From Niastella koreensis GR20-10 (GTDB taxonomy: Bacteria; Bacteroidota; Bacteroidia; Chitinophagales; Chitinophagaceae): a stretch of DNA of 64,000 bases. The DNA lies in NCBI RefSeq assembly GCF_000246855.1, contig NC_016609.1, forward strand, positions 2,480,001 to 2,544,000, written 5' to 3'. A program made the translations under genes and the position numbers. How positions within the stretch are numbered: position 1 is the stretch's first letter; each line of letters begins with the position of its first letter. The notes under the pieces were generated by a model. It was given only the letters and a program-made list of their open reading frames with translations. It did not search any database and had not been told where the DNA came from. Shown piece after piece: positions 8,331 to 16,189 of this stretch.

Positions 8331-9629
8331 TTACAGGGCTTTTAATGATTCGGTTATTTGTTGGCTTACCACGGGCCCCAGTTCATAGGCGCTGCGCTGT
8401 GCTGCCTTTAAATATTTCCGGGCGGTTTGCTTTTGTCCGGCAGCGCGGTATATTTTACCCAGGTAGAACAGGGCATCTGGTTCAAAACATTTGTTGGCTA
8501 CATATAAACGGGCTGTTTTTATTGCCTGCTGCACATCCCCGTTTTTACAATAGGCCCAGGCCAGCCAGCTGAACGCTTCGGGTGTGGGCCGGTGCGCCAC
8601 TTCCTGTTGCGCAATCTGTAAACACTGTGGGGCGTTGTTCAGTTCATCTGCCTCTATATGGAACAGGTATTTGTTATACATGCCGCCATATAACTCATTA
8701 TGAGTAGTGGAGATGAAATTATTCATATGTTGTTTATAGGCAATGCTATCCTGCTCCCAATCGGCCATTTGCGAAAGTAATAATTCATAGTCAGGTACCG
8801 GATGCCGTTGCTGTAAATAAGCTACTATTTTGCGGGCGTTATTAACGTCTTTGTCGTGTGAGAAAGCCAGCCAGGCAATTCCTTTTAAAGCGTGGTAATA
8901 ATGCGGGTCTTTGGCTAGTACATCCAAATAGCATCGATACGATTCTTTATAACGATTGGCATGGCCATAAAAATCGCCGAGGTTGGTTTTTGTCCAGAGT
9001 AAGAGCGCCGGGGAGGGATTGTCTTTTATTTTTTCGTAGGCTTTTTCCATTAATGCAATGGCTGCATCGAGATCGCCTTCTACATGGTCTTTATATTTTG
9101 CTTCGCGGATCAGGTATTCAAAACTTGTTTTATCAACCAGGCTGTTGAGGGCTTTACGTGCCCGGTAACGGTTGCCCAGTTCCATGGCCACATCAAATTC
9201 CATTAAGACGGTCTGAAATTTATCATCGCCTAACGCCAATGCAGAATCTATATAAGTTTGAGCCTGTAAAAACCGGTGCTGGGTAATACAGTTGGTGGCC
9301 AGCGACCGGAAGGTGCCGGAGCTGTTAAGGTGATTTAAATAATTCACCACCCGGTACAAACTATCGGCCTGGTATATTTCATGAATATCGCCCGAATAAC
9401 CAAAACGTTTGGTGAGCAGGCCGGCAATTTTTGATTCTGCTATAATATCACCCGGCGCATGGAAGAGTTTGCTTTTCCAGAAATCAAGTTCCGTATTTAT
9501 GTTTTGCAGTCGGTTGTTAGGCCGTTCCTGCAGATAGACTGCATAATCTTTGGGATCAGTGACAGCCTGCTGCCGGCAGCTTGTTATGAAGATTGCTCCT
9601 ATGATCAGGAAATAAAATATTGGTTTCAT
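8331..9629 (-). CDS. TPR-repeat lipoprotein
   Basis: A 432-residue lipoprotein. The start at 9629 gives MKPIFYFLIIGAIFITSC, a lipobox with the cysteine at residue 18; the longer frame would bury it. The mature protein is all helical with several TPR-like units, for example around LATNCITQHRFLQAQTYI, LLWTKTNLGDFYGHANRYK and EAFSWLAWAYCKNGDVQQAI. It lies between the DUF4331 C-half and the TonB receptor. Tight linkage to the receptor (5 nt) indicates one transcription unit. It may act as an accessory or scaffold protein of the receptor at the membrane. Confidence 0.85.
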   Translation of the reverse strand: MKPIFYFLIIGAIFITSCRQQAVTDPKDYAVYLQERPNNRLQNINTELDFWKSKLFHAPGDIIAESKIAGLLTKRFGYSGDIHEIYQADSLYRVVNYLNHLNSSGTFRSLATNCITQHRFLQAQTYIDSALALGDDKFQTVLMEFDVAMELGNRYRARKALNSLVDKTSFEYLIREAKYKDHVEGDLDAAIALMEKAYEKIKDNPSPALLLWTKTNLGDFYGHANRYKESYRCYLDVLAKDPHYYHALKGIAWLAFSHDKDVNNARKIVAYLQQRHPVPDYELLLSQMADWEQDSIAYKQHMNNFISTTHNELYGGMYNKYLFHIEADELNNAPQCLQIAQQEVAHRPTPEAFSWLAWAYCKNGDVQQAIKTARLYVANKCFEPDALFYLGKIYRAAGQKQTARKYLKAAQRSAYELGPVVSQQITESLKAL

Positions 9630-9648
9630 GATTATGTGGTGTTGGTGG

Positions 9649-9726
9649 AGATGAAGTAAGATGTAGGAAGTAAGAGGTAAGAAATACAAAATTCGGAGTC
9701 TTCATACCTCTTACCTCTTACTTCAG
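9649..9726. repeat. Intergenic fold-back repeat, GAAGTAAGAGGTAAGA words
   Basis: GAAGTAAGAGGTAAGA (9667-9682) and its exact complement (9709-9724) flank a 26-nt apex; the left arm carries further GAAGTAAG-like words. The block ends next to the stop codon of the DUF4331 C-half (9728-9730) and lies inside the presumed operon. Confidence 0.8.
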
Positions 9727-9727
9727 A

Positions 9728-10252
9728 TTAATGAGGATTGGCTAAATATGGGAACGAAGCTGAAAACGCTTTATCGTTTCCATTTACGTGATCGCTGGTT
9801 AACCCGGGATTGGCAGTGCCATTGGGTCCGCCGAAGATCAGCGTAAGCTCAACGTCAATAACGTCATCGGCTAATGCGCGGCCGGTAAGTACATTGGTAC
9901 CATCGTAAAAACTGGTAGGCGCCGTGGTGGAGGCATTCAGCACATCAGTTACCAGCACATTGGTGAACTGGTCGGCATTTAAACCTAACAGGTTAGTGGT
10001 ATACCCGGCATTCAATGCCAGCAGCTTTGTTTTGAATTTGCTGGCAAACGCCGCATTCATGGCTGATGGCACCGTAGTGTTGAACATATCTTTATCAGCT
10101 GCCGACACAAAAACGGTATTGATGGCAGGACGCGCCATCTGGTCCTGGGTTTGATAATACGTTGGCGTATTGTCTTTGTCTTTTTTGCAGGCTGAGAGCA
10201 TGACAATGCCAGCCAGGAGCAGCACGGGGCTGCTAATGGAAAATAACTTCAT
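9728..10252 (-). CDS. DUF4331 C-terminal-half lipoprotein
   Basis: A 174-residue lipoprotein with lipobox VMLSAC followed by KKDKDN. The mature chain contains QMARPAINTVFVSAADKDMFN, then GRALADDVIDVELTLIFGG and GLTSDHVNGNDKAFSASFPYLANPH. As I know the DUF4331 family, these match its C-terminal half, which in most proteins follows the N-terminal half in one chain. Here it has its own signal and follows a separate gene for the N-half. It is therefore a two-gene version rather than a frameshift. The function of DUF4331 is not established. Confidence 0.8.
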   Translation of the reverse strand: MKLFSISSPVLLLAGIVMLSACKKDKDNTPTYYQTQDQMARPAINTVFVSAADKDMFNTTVPSAMNAAFASKFKTKLLALNAGYTTNLLGLNADQFTNVLVTDVLNASTTAPTSFYDGTNVLTGRALADDVIDVELTLIFGGPNGTANPGLTSDHVNGNDKAFSASFPYLANPH

Positions 10253-10290
10253 GACAGAATATTTTAAATGAATTTTTTAAACTGAAGGAA

Positions 10291-10377
10291 AGAACTCAAT
10301 AACCTAAGAACTTACTAACTGAGAACCGTGAACTGAGAACCGTGAACTGAGAACTGTGAACTGAAAACTGAGAACTA
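10291..10377. repeat. Direct-repeat block, GAACTGAGAACCGT words
   Basis: The 14-nt word GAACTGAGAACCGT recurs in tandem with small changes from about 10317 to 10377, preceded by AACCTAAGAAC-like words. The block runs into the stop codon of the DUF4331 N-half (10375-10377) and fills most of the 122-nt gap between the two DUF4331 genes. Confidence 0.8.
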
Positions 10378-11040
10378 GATCTTCTTCTTAGTCTCCAACC
10401 ATACATTAATTTTCCCATTAGAAGCATTCAACATAGACTTCGGAACTTCCACTACGAGGCTTAAAACATTGGTGCCGGCAAAGGCATCGGTACCAGGATT
10501 GTTGAAGCTGGTAGCCATTCCACCAATGATCTTTTTAAATTGATTAAGGTCAAAGAAGAACGGATCATCGCGCGGACCGGCAAATACTTTTAATCCGCCA
10601 CCGGTGCCCATGATAACATCAGAACCATAAGGCGTAACTGCAACTTCTGCAGTAGCAGAACCTTCGATCTTACTGCGGCCGCCGGTTTCTGATGGTTTAA
10701 CGGGGCCATAGATCTTCATCTTGCCATTGCTGTAAATACCCTGGATAACGAGGTCTTCCACATTGTCGTTGTTGTTGTCGATGTTGAACTCGATCAGGGT
10801 ATTGGCATCGAACATCGCCGCACCGGTGGCAGAAGGCGCCAGCAGTCCCTGTGTATTGGCAACAAATACCAGGTTGTTGGGGTCCTGAGCCCTGAATACA
10901 TACAAATCGGTGATGTCGGTCGATTGATTAGCGACAGTAGGAGAGTCAATGTGATCTGCAGCAAATACCAGACCGCCTACCGTAATGCCTGCTACAGCTA
11001 ACGCAGCGAGCAGCATTTTTTTCTTTTTCATGCTTGACAT
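10375..11040 (-). CDS. DUF4331 N-terminal-half exported protein
   Basis: A 221-residue exported protein. MKKKKMLLAALAVAG and a hydrophobic run give a signal peptide ending near VFAADHIDSP. The family opening is clear: AADHIDSPTVANQSTDITDLYVF, and further on GPRDDPFFFDLNQFKKI and NVLSLVVEVPKSML. In other members a C-terminal half follows in the same chain; here the protein ends at VWLETKKKI and that half is the next gene. An alternative start at 11031 would remove three residues. The pair, the TPR lipoprotein and the TonB receptor appear to be one operon. Confidence 0.85.
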   Translation of the reverse strand: MSSMKKKKMLLAALAVAGITVGGLVFAADHIDSPTVANQSTDITDLYVFRAQDPNNLVFVANTQGLLAPSATGAAMFDANTLIEFNIDNNNDNVEDLVIQGIYSNGKMKIYGPVKPSETGGRSKIEGSATAEVAVTPYGSDVIMGTGGGLKVFAGPRDDPFFFDLNQFKKIIGGMATSFNNPGTDAFAGTNVLSLVVEVPKSMLNASNGKINVWLETKKKI

Positions 11041-11118
11041 TTTTTTAAAGTGGTAAATGATTTATATTACTTACGATGATTGGGAACGGTTAGATTTATT
11101 TTGTATAAATATTTATTA

Positions 11119-11153
11119 AAAAAAGAAAAGTCCCCCCGACGCATCGGAGGGAC
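11119..11153 (-). terminator. Second of two tandem terminators after the fasciclin gene
   Basis: GTCCCCCCGA (11130-11139) pairs with TCGGAGGGAC (11144-11153) with one mismatch. On the minus strand a T-rich run follows. It lies downstream of the fasciclin gene and upstream of the DUF4331 genes and separates the two units. Confidence 0.7.
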
Positions 11154-11167
11154 ACTTTAGTGCAAAT

Positions 11168-11193
11168 AAAAAAGCCCCGATAAACATCGGGGC
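11168..11193 (-). terminator. Terminator of the fasciclin gene
   Basis: GCCCCGAT (11174-11181) pairs with ATCGGGGC (11186-11193) around a 4-nt loop, followed on the minus strand by a run of T. It lies 13 nt after the fasciclin stop. Confidence 0.8.
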
Positions 11194-11206
11194 GGATTAA
11201 GAGCCT

Positions 11207-11767
11207 TTAGCTCCTGGGTAACACCACATGATCAATTACATGAATAACGCCATTGCTTTGATATACGTTTTTGATGGTAACGGTAGCCATGCCACCTTTT
11301 TCATCAGTCAGCATAATTTTATTACCCTTCATAGAAGCCCACAACTTACCACCGGCCACTGTTTTCAGTTCTGCTTTGCCATTGCCGGCTTTTATTAAAC
11401 GCGCCAACTCTTTTGAATCGAGTTTGCCCGCTACTACGTGATAGGTAAGAATGGTAGTGAGCATTGATTTGTTTTCTGGTTTCAGCAGGGTCTCCACGGT
11501 GCCCTTGGGCAACATCTCAAAGGCTTCGTTGGTAGGGGCGAATACGGTAAACGGACCAGGAGTTTCCAGTGTTTCTACCAACCCGGCAGCTTTAACGGCA
11601 GCTACCAGGGTGGTATGATCTTTTGAGTTCACAGCATTTTGCACAATATTTTTAGAAGGGTACATGGCTGCACCACCCACTTCTACTGTTTTTTCCATTT
11701 GTGCATACGAAGCATTCATAAAAAAAGCAGCTGCCACAAGCATGGCAAAATTTTTAACCGATTTCAT
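11207..11767 (-). CDS. Fasciclin-domain (FAS1) secreted protein
   Basis: A 186-residue exported protein with one FAS1 domain. The start at 11767 (MKSVKNFAMLV) gives a signal peptide ending SYAQ. Conserved FAS1 words follow: LVAAVKAAGLVETLETPGPFTVFAPTNEAF (here shown as its two known boxes AAGLVETL and FTVFAPTNEAF), LTYHVV, and GVIHVIDHVVLP at the C-terminus. FAS1 domains mediate adhesion in the envelope or matrix. It is upstream of the DUF4331 operon but separated by two terminators, so it is probably an independent gene. Confidence 0.93.
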   Translation of the reverse strand: MKSVKNFAMLVAAAFFMNASYAQMEKTVEVGGAAMYPSKNIVQNAVNSKDHTTLVAAVKAAGLVETLETPGPFTVFAPTNEAFEMLPKGTVETLLKPENKSMLTTILTYHVVAGKLDSKELARLIKAGNGKAELKTVAGGKLWASMKGNKIMLTDEKGGMATVTIKNVYQSNGVIHVIDHVVLPRS

Positions 11768-11958
11768 AATAGTGTGTTTAGAAGAATGATTGATAATTCG
11801 GATCCGAGTCATATACGACGGTTTGTTGGGTGTAGATTTATTTATTTTAAAAATATTTTTGAATAGATTGGAGGCTTAAAGTTCAAGGTTTAAGGTTTGT
11901 AGCTTCGTTGGTTAACTTACAACTTCTTCTTACATTAGCGCCTCATATAACAACAACT

Positions 11959-12366
11959 ATGGCTTACTGGCTGGTAAAATCAGAACCCTCTGTATATCCC
12001 TGGGAACAATTTGAAAAAGACAAACAGACCTTTTGGGATGGCGTACGCAATTATGCCGCACGCAATCACCTGCGCACGATGAAAAAAGGCGAAGAGGTAT
12101 TATATTATCACAGCAACGAAGGACTGGAGATCGTTGGCATTGCCAAAGTAGTGAAGGAAGCCTACCAGGACCCTTCCACCGACGATGAACGCTGGGTGGC
12201 GGTTGACCTGAAGCCATTCAAAAAACTGAAACACCCCGTTTCTTTAAGCGCTATTAAAAAAGACAAACGCCTGGCCAATATGGCCCTGGTACGCATTAGT
12301 CAGTTGTCGGTTCAACCCGTTACTGATGATGAATGGGCGGCCATTATGGAGTTGGCAAAATTATAG
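11959..12366 (+). CDS. EVE-domain protein
   Basis: A 135-residue single-domain EVE protein. The start at 11959 gives the family opening MAYWLVKSEPSVYPWEQF; the longer frame from 11908 adds no conserved residues. FWDGVRNYAARNHLRTM and GEEVLYYHSN are typical EVE words. EVE domains are PUA-like folds that are known or proposed to bind modified bases in RNA or DNA. It is a single gene with no restriction or defence genes nearby, so a housekeeping role is more likely than a defence role. Confidence 0.9.
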   Translation: MAYWLVKSEPSVYPWEQFEKDKQTFWDGVRNYAARNHLRTMKKGEEVLYYHSNEGLEIVGIAKVVKEAYQDPSTDDERWVAVDLKPFKKLKHPVSLSAIKKDKRLANMALVRISQLSVQPVTDDEWAAIMELAKL

Positions 12367-12410
12367 TTGCAATAATTGTTTTTAGATACTTCCTGCTATT
12401 AAAAGGCCAA

Positions 12411-12487
12411 TTACAGGTTACATGTTACAAGTTACAGGGAGAGCATTTGTCTTTACCCTGAAACCTGGGACTTGTAACCTGTAACAT
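12411..12487. repeat. Intergenic fold-back repeat, GTTACAGGTT words
   Basis: Left-arm words of the type TTACAGGTTACATGTTAC and right-arm complements (12456-12487) with CTTGTAACCTGTAAC form an imperfect hairpin. It is the main content of the 282-nt gap between the EVE and vWA genes, which otherwise shows no gene. Confidence 0.75.
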
Positions 12488-12648
12488 TTTCTTCTTCCTT
12501 TCTTTAACTTTTTATTGGGTTACCTGCATACCCCTCCCTGTATTAATCAGAAAATACCGGTATTTAAACGATTAATTTCTATTCACTTGTTTATGTAATT
12601 TCCAATTTCCCGCATCTTACAATCACACACACCTAAAAACGAACAGCC

Positions 12649-14334
12649 ATGAAGTTTTTATTACAAATGCTGGCAGCATTGCTGCTGTGGATCTTTATTG
12701 CCTGTAACGAACGGGGAGCGCAATCCGGAAAAAGCGCCGATACAGAGTCAAAAGCAGATATGTCTGTAGTACGACCTGAGCCGGCAGAAGATGAATTAGT
12801 GCCCCCGCCGCCTGCCGCTACCACTGCTCCTCAGGCACCTGCCACCATCGAATCCCCCCAGCCCCGGATTGCAGACGATAAAGATGAAGTAGAAAAGCCC
12901 GCTGAATTTAATACGGAAGATTACGATCATATAGTAGAGAACAAATTTTTGACGGCCAGGCAGAACCCATTATCAACCTTCTCTATAGACGTAGATGAGG
13001 CTGCATACAGTAATGTACGCCGTTATATTAATAATGGCAGCATGCCCCCGGCGGGCGCTGTGCGAATAGAAGAAATGATCAATTACTTCGACTACTCCTA
13101 TCCGCAACCGCAAAGTGATGTTCCGTTCAGCGTAAATACAGAGTTGTCTGAATGTCCCTGGAGCCCGCAACACCGCCTGGTGCATATCGGGTTACAGGGC
13201 CAGGAGATCCAGGTGCAAAACCTGCCCAATGCCAACATTGTGTTTTTGATAGATGTATCAGGTTCAATGGATGAACCCAATAAATTGCCCCTGGTAAAAT
13301 CATCCATTAAATTACTGACCGATCAGTTGCGGCCCGATGATAAAGTAGCCATTGTGGTATATGCCGGGAATGCGGGGTTAGTATTGCCTGCAACCAGTGG
13401 TTCCAACAAAACCGCTATTAAAGAAGCCATCGATCAGCTGGAAGCCGGCGGTTCCACGGCAGGTGGTGCAGGGATTCAACTGGCCTATAAAGTGGCCCGC
13501 GAAAATTTCATCAAAGGCGGCAATAACCGCATCATCCTGGCCACTGATGGTGATTTTAATGTAGGCGCCAGCAGTGACGATGAATTGGTGAGCATGATAG
13601 AAAAAGAAAGACAAAGCGGCATTTTCCTCAGTGTGCTGGGGTATGGCATGGGCAACTATAAAGACAACAAAATGCAACAGCTGGCCGATAAAGGGAACGG
13701 CAATCACTCCTACATCGATAATATAAACGAAGCCCGCAAAGTGCTGGTTACTGAATTTGGCAGCACCCTGTTCACGATTGCCAAAGACGTAAAGATCCAG
13801 ATCGAATTTAACCCAGCCAAAGTGCAGGCTTACCGCCTTATTGGTTATGAAAACCGGGTAATGGCCGCGGAAGATTTTAATAATGATAAAAAGGATGCCG
13901 GTGAGTTGGGTTCAGGCCATACGGTAACTGCATTATACGAGGTAATTCCTGTTGGCGTAAAAAGCGAATTCATTGGTAAGGTGGATGACCTGAAATATCA
14001 ACCGGTTAAAACTATGACAGCTGTTGCCGGTGGTGATGAAATTATGACCATCAAACTCCGCTATAAAAAGCCCGATGGCGATGTAAGTAAGCTGATCGTG
14101 CACCCGGTTATGGATGCACACCTGGCACTGGACAAGACTTCAGATAACTTCCGGTTCTCGGCTGCCGTGGCTTCCTTTGGGATGTTGTTGCGTAATTCTG
14201 AATTTAAACAAAATGCCAGCTACCAGCAGGTGATTGATCTGGCCAAAGGCGCAAAGGGTGAAGATGAAAATGGCTACCGCCAGGAGTTTATCGGCCTGGT
14301 AAAGGCTGCCGGGTCATTAACAGCTAAAAAATAA
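12649..14334 (+). CDS. vWA-domain lipoprotein (YfbK-like)
   Basis: A 561-residue protein with a lipoprotein signal (LLLWIFIAC). A proline-rich linker (about 35-85) precedes the YfbK-type N-terminal domain (NPLSTFSIDVDEAAYSN). The von Willebrand A domain (about 185-365) has the metal-ion site residues in FLIDVSGSMDEP (DxSxS), a threonine in GGSTAGG and an aspartate in ATDGDFN. The C-terminal DUF3520 region follows. It lies 17 nt ahead of the DUF4349 lipoprotein and is probably co-transcribed. Such proteins are thought to bind protein partners at the envelope; no partner is known here. Confidence 0.93.
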   Translation: MKFLLQMLAALLLWIFIACNERGAQSGKSADTESKADMSVVRPEPAEDELVPPPPAATTAPQAPATIESPQPRIADDKDEVEKPAEFNTEDYDHIVENKFLTARQNPLSTFSIDVDEAAYSNVRRYINNGSMPPAGAVRIEEMINYFDYSYPQPQSDVPFSVNTELSECPWSPQHRLVHIGLQGQEIQVQNLPNANIVFLIDVSGSMDEPNKLPLVKSSIKLLTDQLRPDDKVAIVVYAGNAGLVLPATSGSNKTAIKEAIDQLEAGGSTAGGAGIQLAYKVARENFIKGGNNRIILATDGDFNVGASSDDELVSMIEKERQSGIFLSVLGYGMGNYKDNKMQQLADKGNGNHSYIDNINEARKVLVTEFGSTLFTIAKDVKIQIEFNPAKVQAYRLIGYENRVMAAEDFNNDKKDAGELGSGHTVTALYEVIPVGVKSEFIGKVDDLKYQPVKTMTAVAGGDEIMTIKLRYKKPDGDVSKLIVHPVMDAHLALDKTSDNFRFSAAVASFGMLLRNSEFKQNASYQQVIDLAKGAKGEDENGYRQEFIGLVKAAGSLTAKK

Positions 14335-14351
14335 TCCAAAACCTTTTACTT

Positions 14352-15281
14352 ATGTTTTCCACTTACAAACCGGTGCTGATAATAGCATCGATAGTTATAA
14401 TGACTGCAACAGCCTGTAAGGATAAAAACGGCTCGGCAGACACGGAATTGAAGGATGTTGCGTTGACAACAACCGAAAAAATCAAAGAGCCAGCGGCAGA
14501 TTATAAATATGGGACAGTAGATACTACTGCACCTGCACCGGCGCCCATTGATGAAACCAACAGCCCAAAGCAAACGCCTCCTCAAAATATCGACTGGGAC
14601 AAAAAGATCATCAAGGAGGCAACGCTGGTGGTTGAAGCAAAAAGCCAGAAGGTATTCAGCGATTTTGTGCATGACCAGGTAAAGCGCAGTGGCGGCTACG
14701 TGTCGCAGGAAGAACAAAACAAATCAGAATACAAGATCGAGAACATTACTACCATCAAGGTACCGGTTGACCAGTTTGACAACCTGGTAAAATCCCTGAC
14801 ATCCATCAAAGACGAAAACATAGTTACGCAAAAAGTGACCTCGCAGGATGTTACCGGCGAAGTCATAGATACACGGGCGAGAACCGAAGCCAAACGTCAG
14901 ATCAGGTTACGCTACCTCGACTTGTTGAAGCAGGCCAAAAACATGGAAGACATCCTGAAAGTACAGCAGGAAATAGACAACATCCAGGAAGAAATTGAAG
15001 CCGGCGCCGGCCGGGTAGGTTATCTTACCCATGCCGCGGCCTATAGTACCGTTCAGTTAACTTTTTATGAAATTCTGAATCCTTCAGCAGCAGATAATAA
15101 AGCCCCGGGTTTCGGTACAAGGATACTAAACGCCCTGGGTAATGGAATGGACTGGCTGGGCGAGTTGCTGGTAGTGCTGCTTACCCTATGGCCATTGTGG
15201 TTACTGGCTGCCGGGCTGATATGGGGATTCAGAAAATGGAGAAAAACAAGACCAGCCCCAACACCGAAAACAGCGCCTTGA
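14352..15281 (+). CDS. DUF4349 lipoprotein with a C-terminal membrane helix
   Basis: A 309-residue protein. The signal has a lipobox-like VIMTATAC at residue 22. Residues 80-265 form a DUF4349 domain with the conserved KIIKEATLVVEAK opening and a long coiled-coil stretch (RARTEAKRQIRLRYLDLL to EEIEAGAGRVGYL). A membrane segment lies near the C-terminus (LLVVLLTLWPLWLLAAGL), followed by a basic tail. The 17-nt spacing from the vWA gene suggests one operon. It could be an envelope tether, but the function is unknown. Confidence 0.88.
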   Translation: MFSTYKPVLIIASIVIMTATACKDKNGSADTELKDVALTTTEKIKEPAADYKYGTVDTTAPAPAPIDETNSPKQTPPQNIDWDKKIIKEATLVVEAKSQKVFSDFVHDQVKRSGGYVSQEEQNKSEYKIENITTIKVPVDQFDNLVKSLTSIKDENIVTQKVTSQDVTGEVIDTRARTEAKRQIRLRYLDLLKQAKNMEDILKVQQEIDNIQEEIEAGAGRVGYLTHAAAYSTVQLTFYEILNPSAADNKAPGFGTRILNALGNGMDWLGELLVVLLTLWPLWLLAAGLIWGFRKWRKTRPAPTPKTAP

Positions 15282-15296
15282 TTGCCGCGCAGGCGT

Positions 15297-15340
15297 GTAT
15301 TGCTTTGAGCTTATAGCTTTAGGCTTACAGCTGTTTTTCA
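15297..15340. repeat. Repeat words of the GCTTTAGGCTTA type
   Basis: Single-arm copy with GCTTTGAGCTTATAGC and TTTAGGCTTACAGC. It lies just upstream of the sirtuin promoter box. The same words form larger fold-back blocks at 34.8, 50.0, 52.2 and 59.1 kb. Confidence 0.6.
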
Positions 15341-15348
15341 TATATTTG
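15341..15348 (+). promoter_or_regulatory. Promoter -7 box for the sirtuin gene
   Basis: TATATTTG matches TAnnTTTG exactly and ends only 4 nt before the ATG at 15353. Transcription starting a few bases after the box would give a leaderless message. No good -33 element is seen. Confidence 0.55.
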
Positions 15349-15352
15349 AGCT

Positions 15353-16039
15353 ATGAGCAAAAAGAAGTTGGTAGTATTAAGCGGCGCAGGTATAAGCGCC
15401 GAAAGCGGATTGAAAACATTTCGTGATAGTGACGGATTATGGGAGGGATATAACGTGACAGATGTGGCTACCCCGCGCGCCTGGAAAAAAGACCCGGCCC
15501 TGGTGCTGGAGTTTTACAACCAGCGAAGAAAAAATGTGCTCGATGCGCAACCGAATGCCGCGCATTTAGGTCTTGCAAAATTGCAGGACGATTTTGATGT
15601 GACCATTATTACCCAGAATATCGATGACCTGCATGAACGTGCAGGCTCAAAAAAGGTCCTGCACCTGCATGGTGAGATCTTCAAGATGCGTAGTGAACAT
15701 GATGAGTCGCTGGTGTATGATATTCGTGGCGACATTAACCTGGGCGACAAAGCCGGAGACGGCGCCCAGCTGCGCCCGCATATTGTTTGGTTTGAGGAAC
15801 CGGTGCCACTGATACAGCAGGCCGTTCCGGTAGTGCTCAGCGCCGATATTTTTGTGGTAATTGGCACATCCCTGGTGGTATACCCGGCCGCGGGCCTGGT
15901 TAATTATGCACCCATGGAAATACCCAAGTATGTAATTGACAAGGTGATCCCTAGTACCAATTCGGTTTACAATGTCACCAACATTGAAAAACCGGCTACC
16001 CAGGGTATTCAGGATTTGATGGAGTTGTTAAAAAGTTAA
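15353..16039 (+). CDS. cobB: NAD-dependent protein deacylase (sirtuin, CobB-like)
   Basis: A 228-residue sirtuin. The NAD-binding motif is GAGISAESGLKTFRD, the TQNIDDLHERAG motif follows, and His106 in LHLHGE is the catalytic base. Tyr55 and Arg58 in EFYNQRR match the pair that makes class III (SIRT5-like) enzymes prefer succinyl or malonyl lysine. The four zinc cysteines of the small domain are absent: the segment from KMRSEHDES to QLRPHIVWF has none. Removal of acyl groups from proteins is the expected reaction. The gene appears to be transcribed alone from a box next to the start codon. Confidence 0.93.
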   Translation: MSKKKLVVLSGAGISAESGLKTFRDSDGLWEGYNVTDVATPRAWKKDPALVLEFYNQRRKNVLDAQPNAAHLGLAKLQDDFDVTIITQNIDDLHERAGSKKVLHLHGEIFKMRSEHDESLVYDIRGDINLGDKAGDGAQLRPHIVWFEEPVPLIQQAVPVVLSADIFVVIGTSLVVYPAAGLVNYAPMEIPKYVIDKVIPSTNSVYNVTNIEKPATQGIQDLMELLKS

Positions 16040-16058
16040 TAGTCCCCTGCAAAAAAAC

Positions 16059-16097
16059 GCCCCGAACTACTTCCCCCCGGGGGAAGTAGTTCGGGGC
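16059..16097. repeat. Perfect 18-bp hairpin with a short loop
   Basis: GCCCCGAACTACTTCCCC (16059-16076) and its exact complement (16080-16097) leave a 3-nt loop. A run of A precedes it on the plus strand, so the T tract is on the minus strand. It could stop minus-strand transcription, although the genes on both sides read to the right. Confidence 0.85.
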
Positions 16098-16100
16098 CCA

Positions 16101-16131
16101 TTGCGCATAACATTTCGTTCACATATTTTTG
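16101..16131 (+). promoter_or_regulatory. Promoter for the DUF1800 gene
   Basis: TTG (16101-16103), a 20-nt spacer, then TATTTTTG (16124-16131). Both elements and the spacing fit the Bacteroidota consensus TTG-N19..21-TAnnTTTG. The start codon at 16190 leaves a leader of about 55 nt. Confidence 0.6.
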
Positions 16132-16189
16132 TAAGAACTGGTAGTTGATTTGCTTAGATTTAATAGATGTGTAACAAAATTCATTTGCA

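Noticed and set aside
11207..11767. Fasciclin gene as part of the DUF4331 operon
   Set aside because: Two terminators lie between 11119 and 11193, so separate transcription is more likely.
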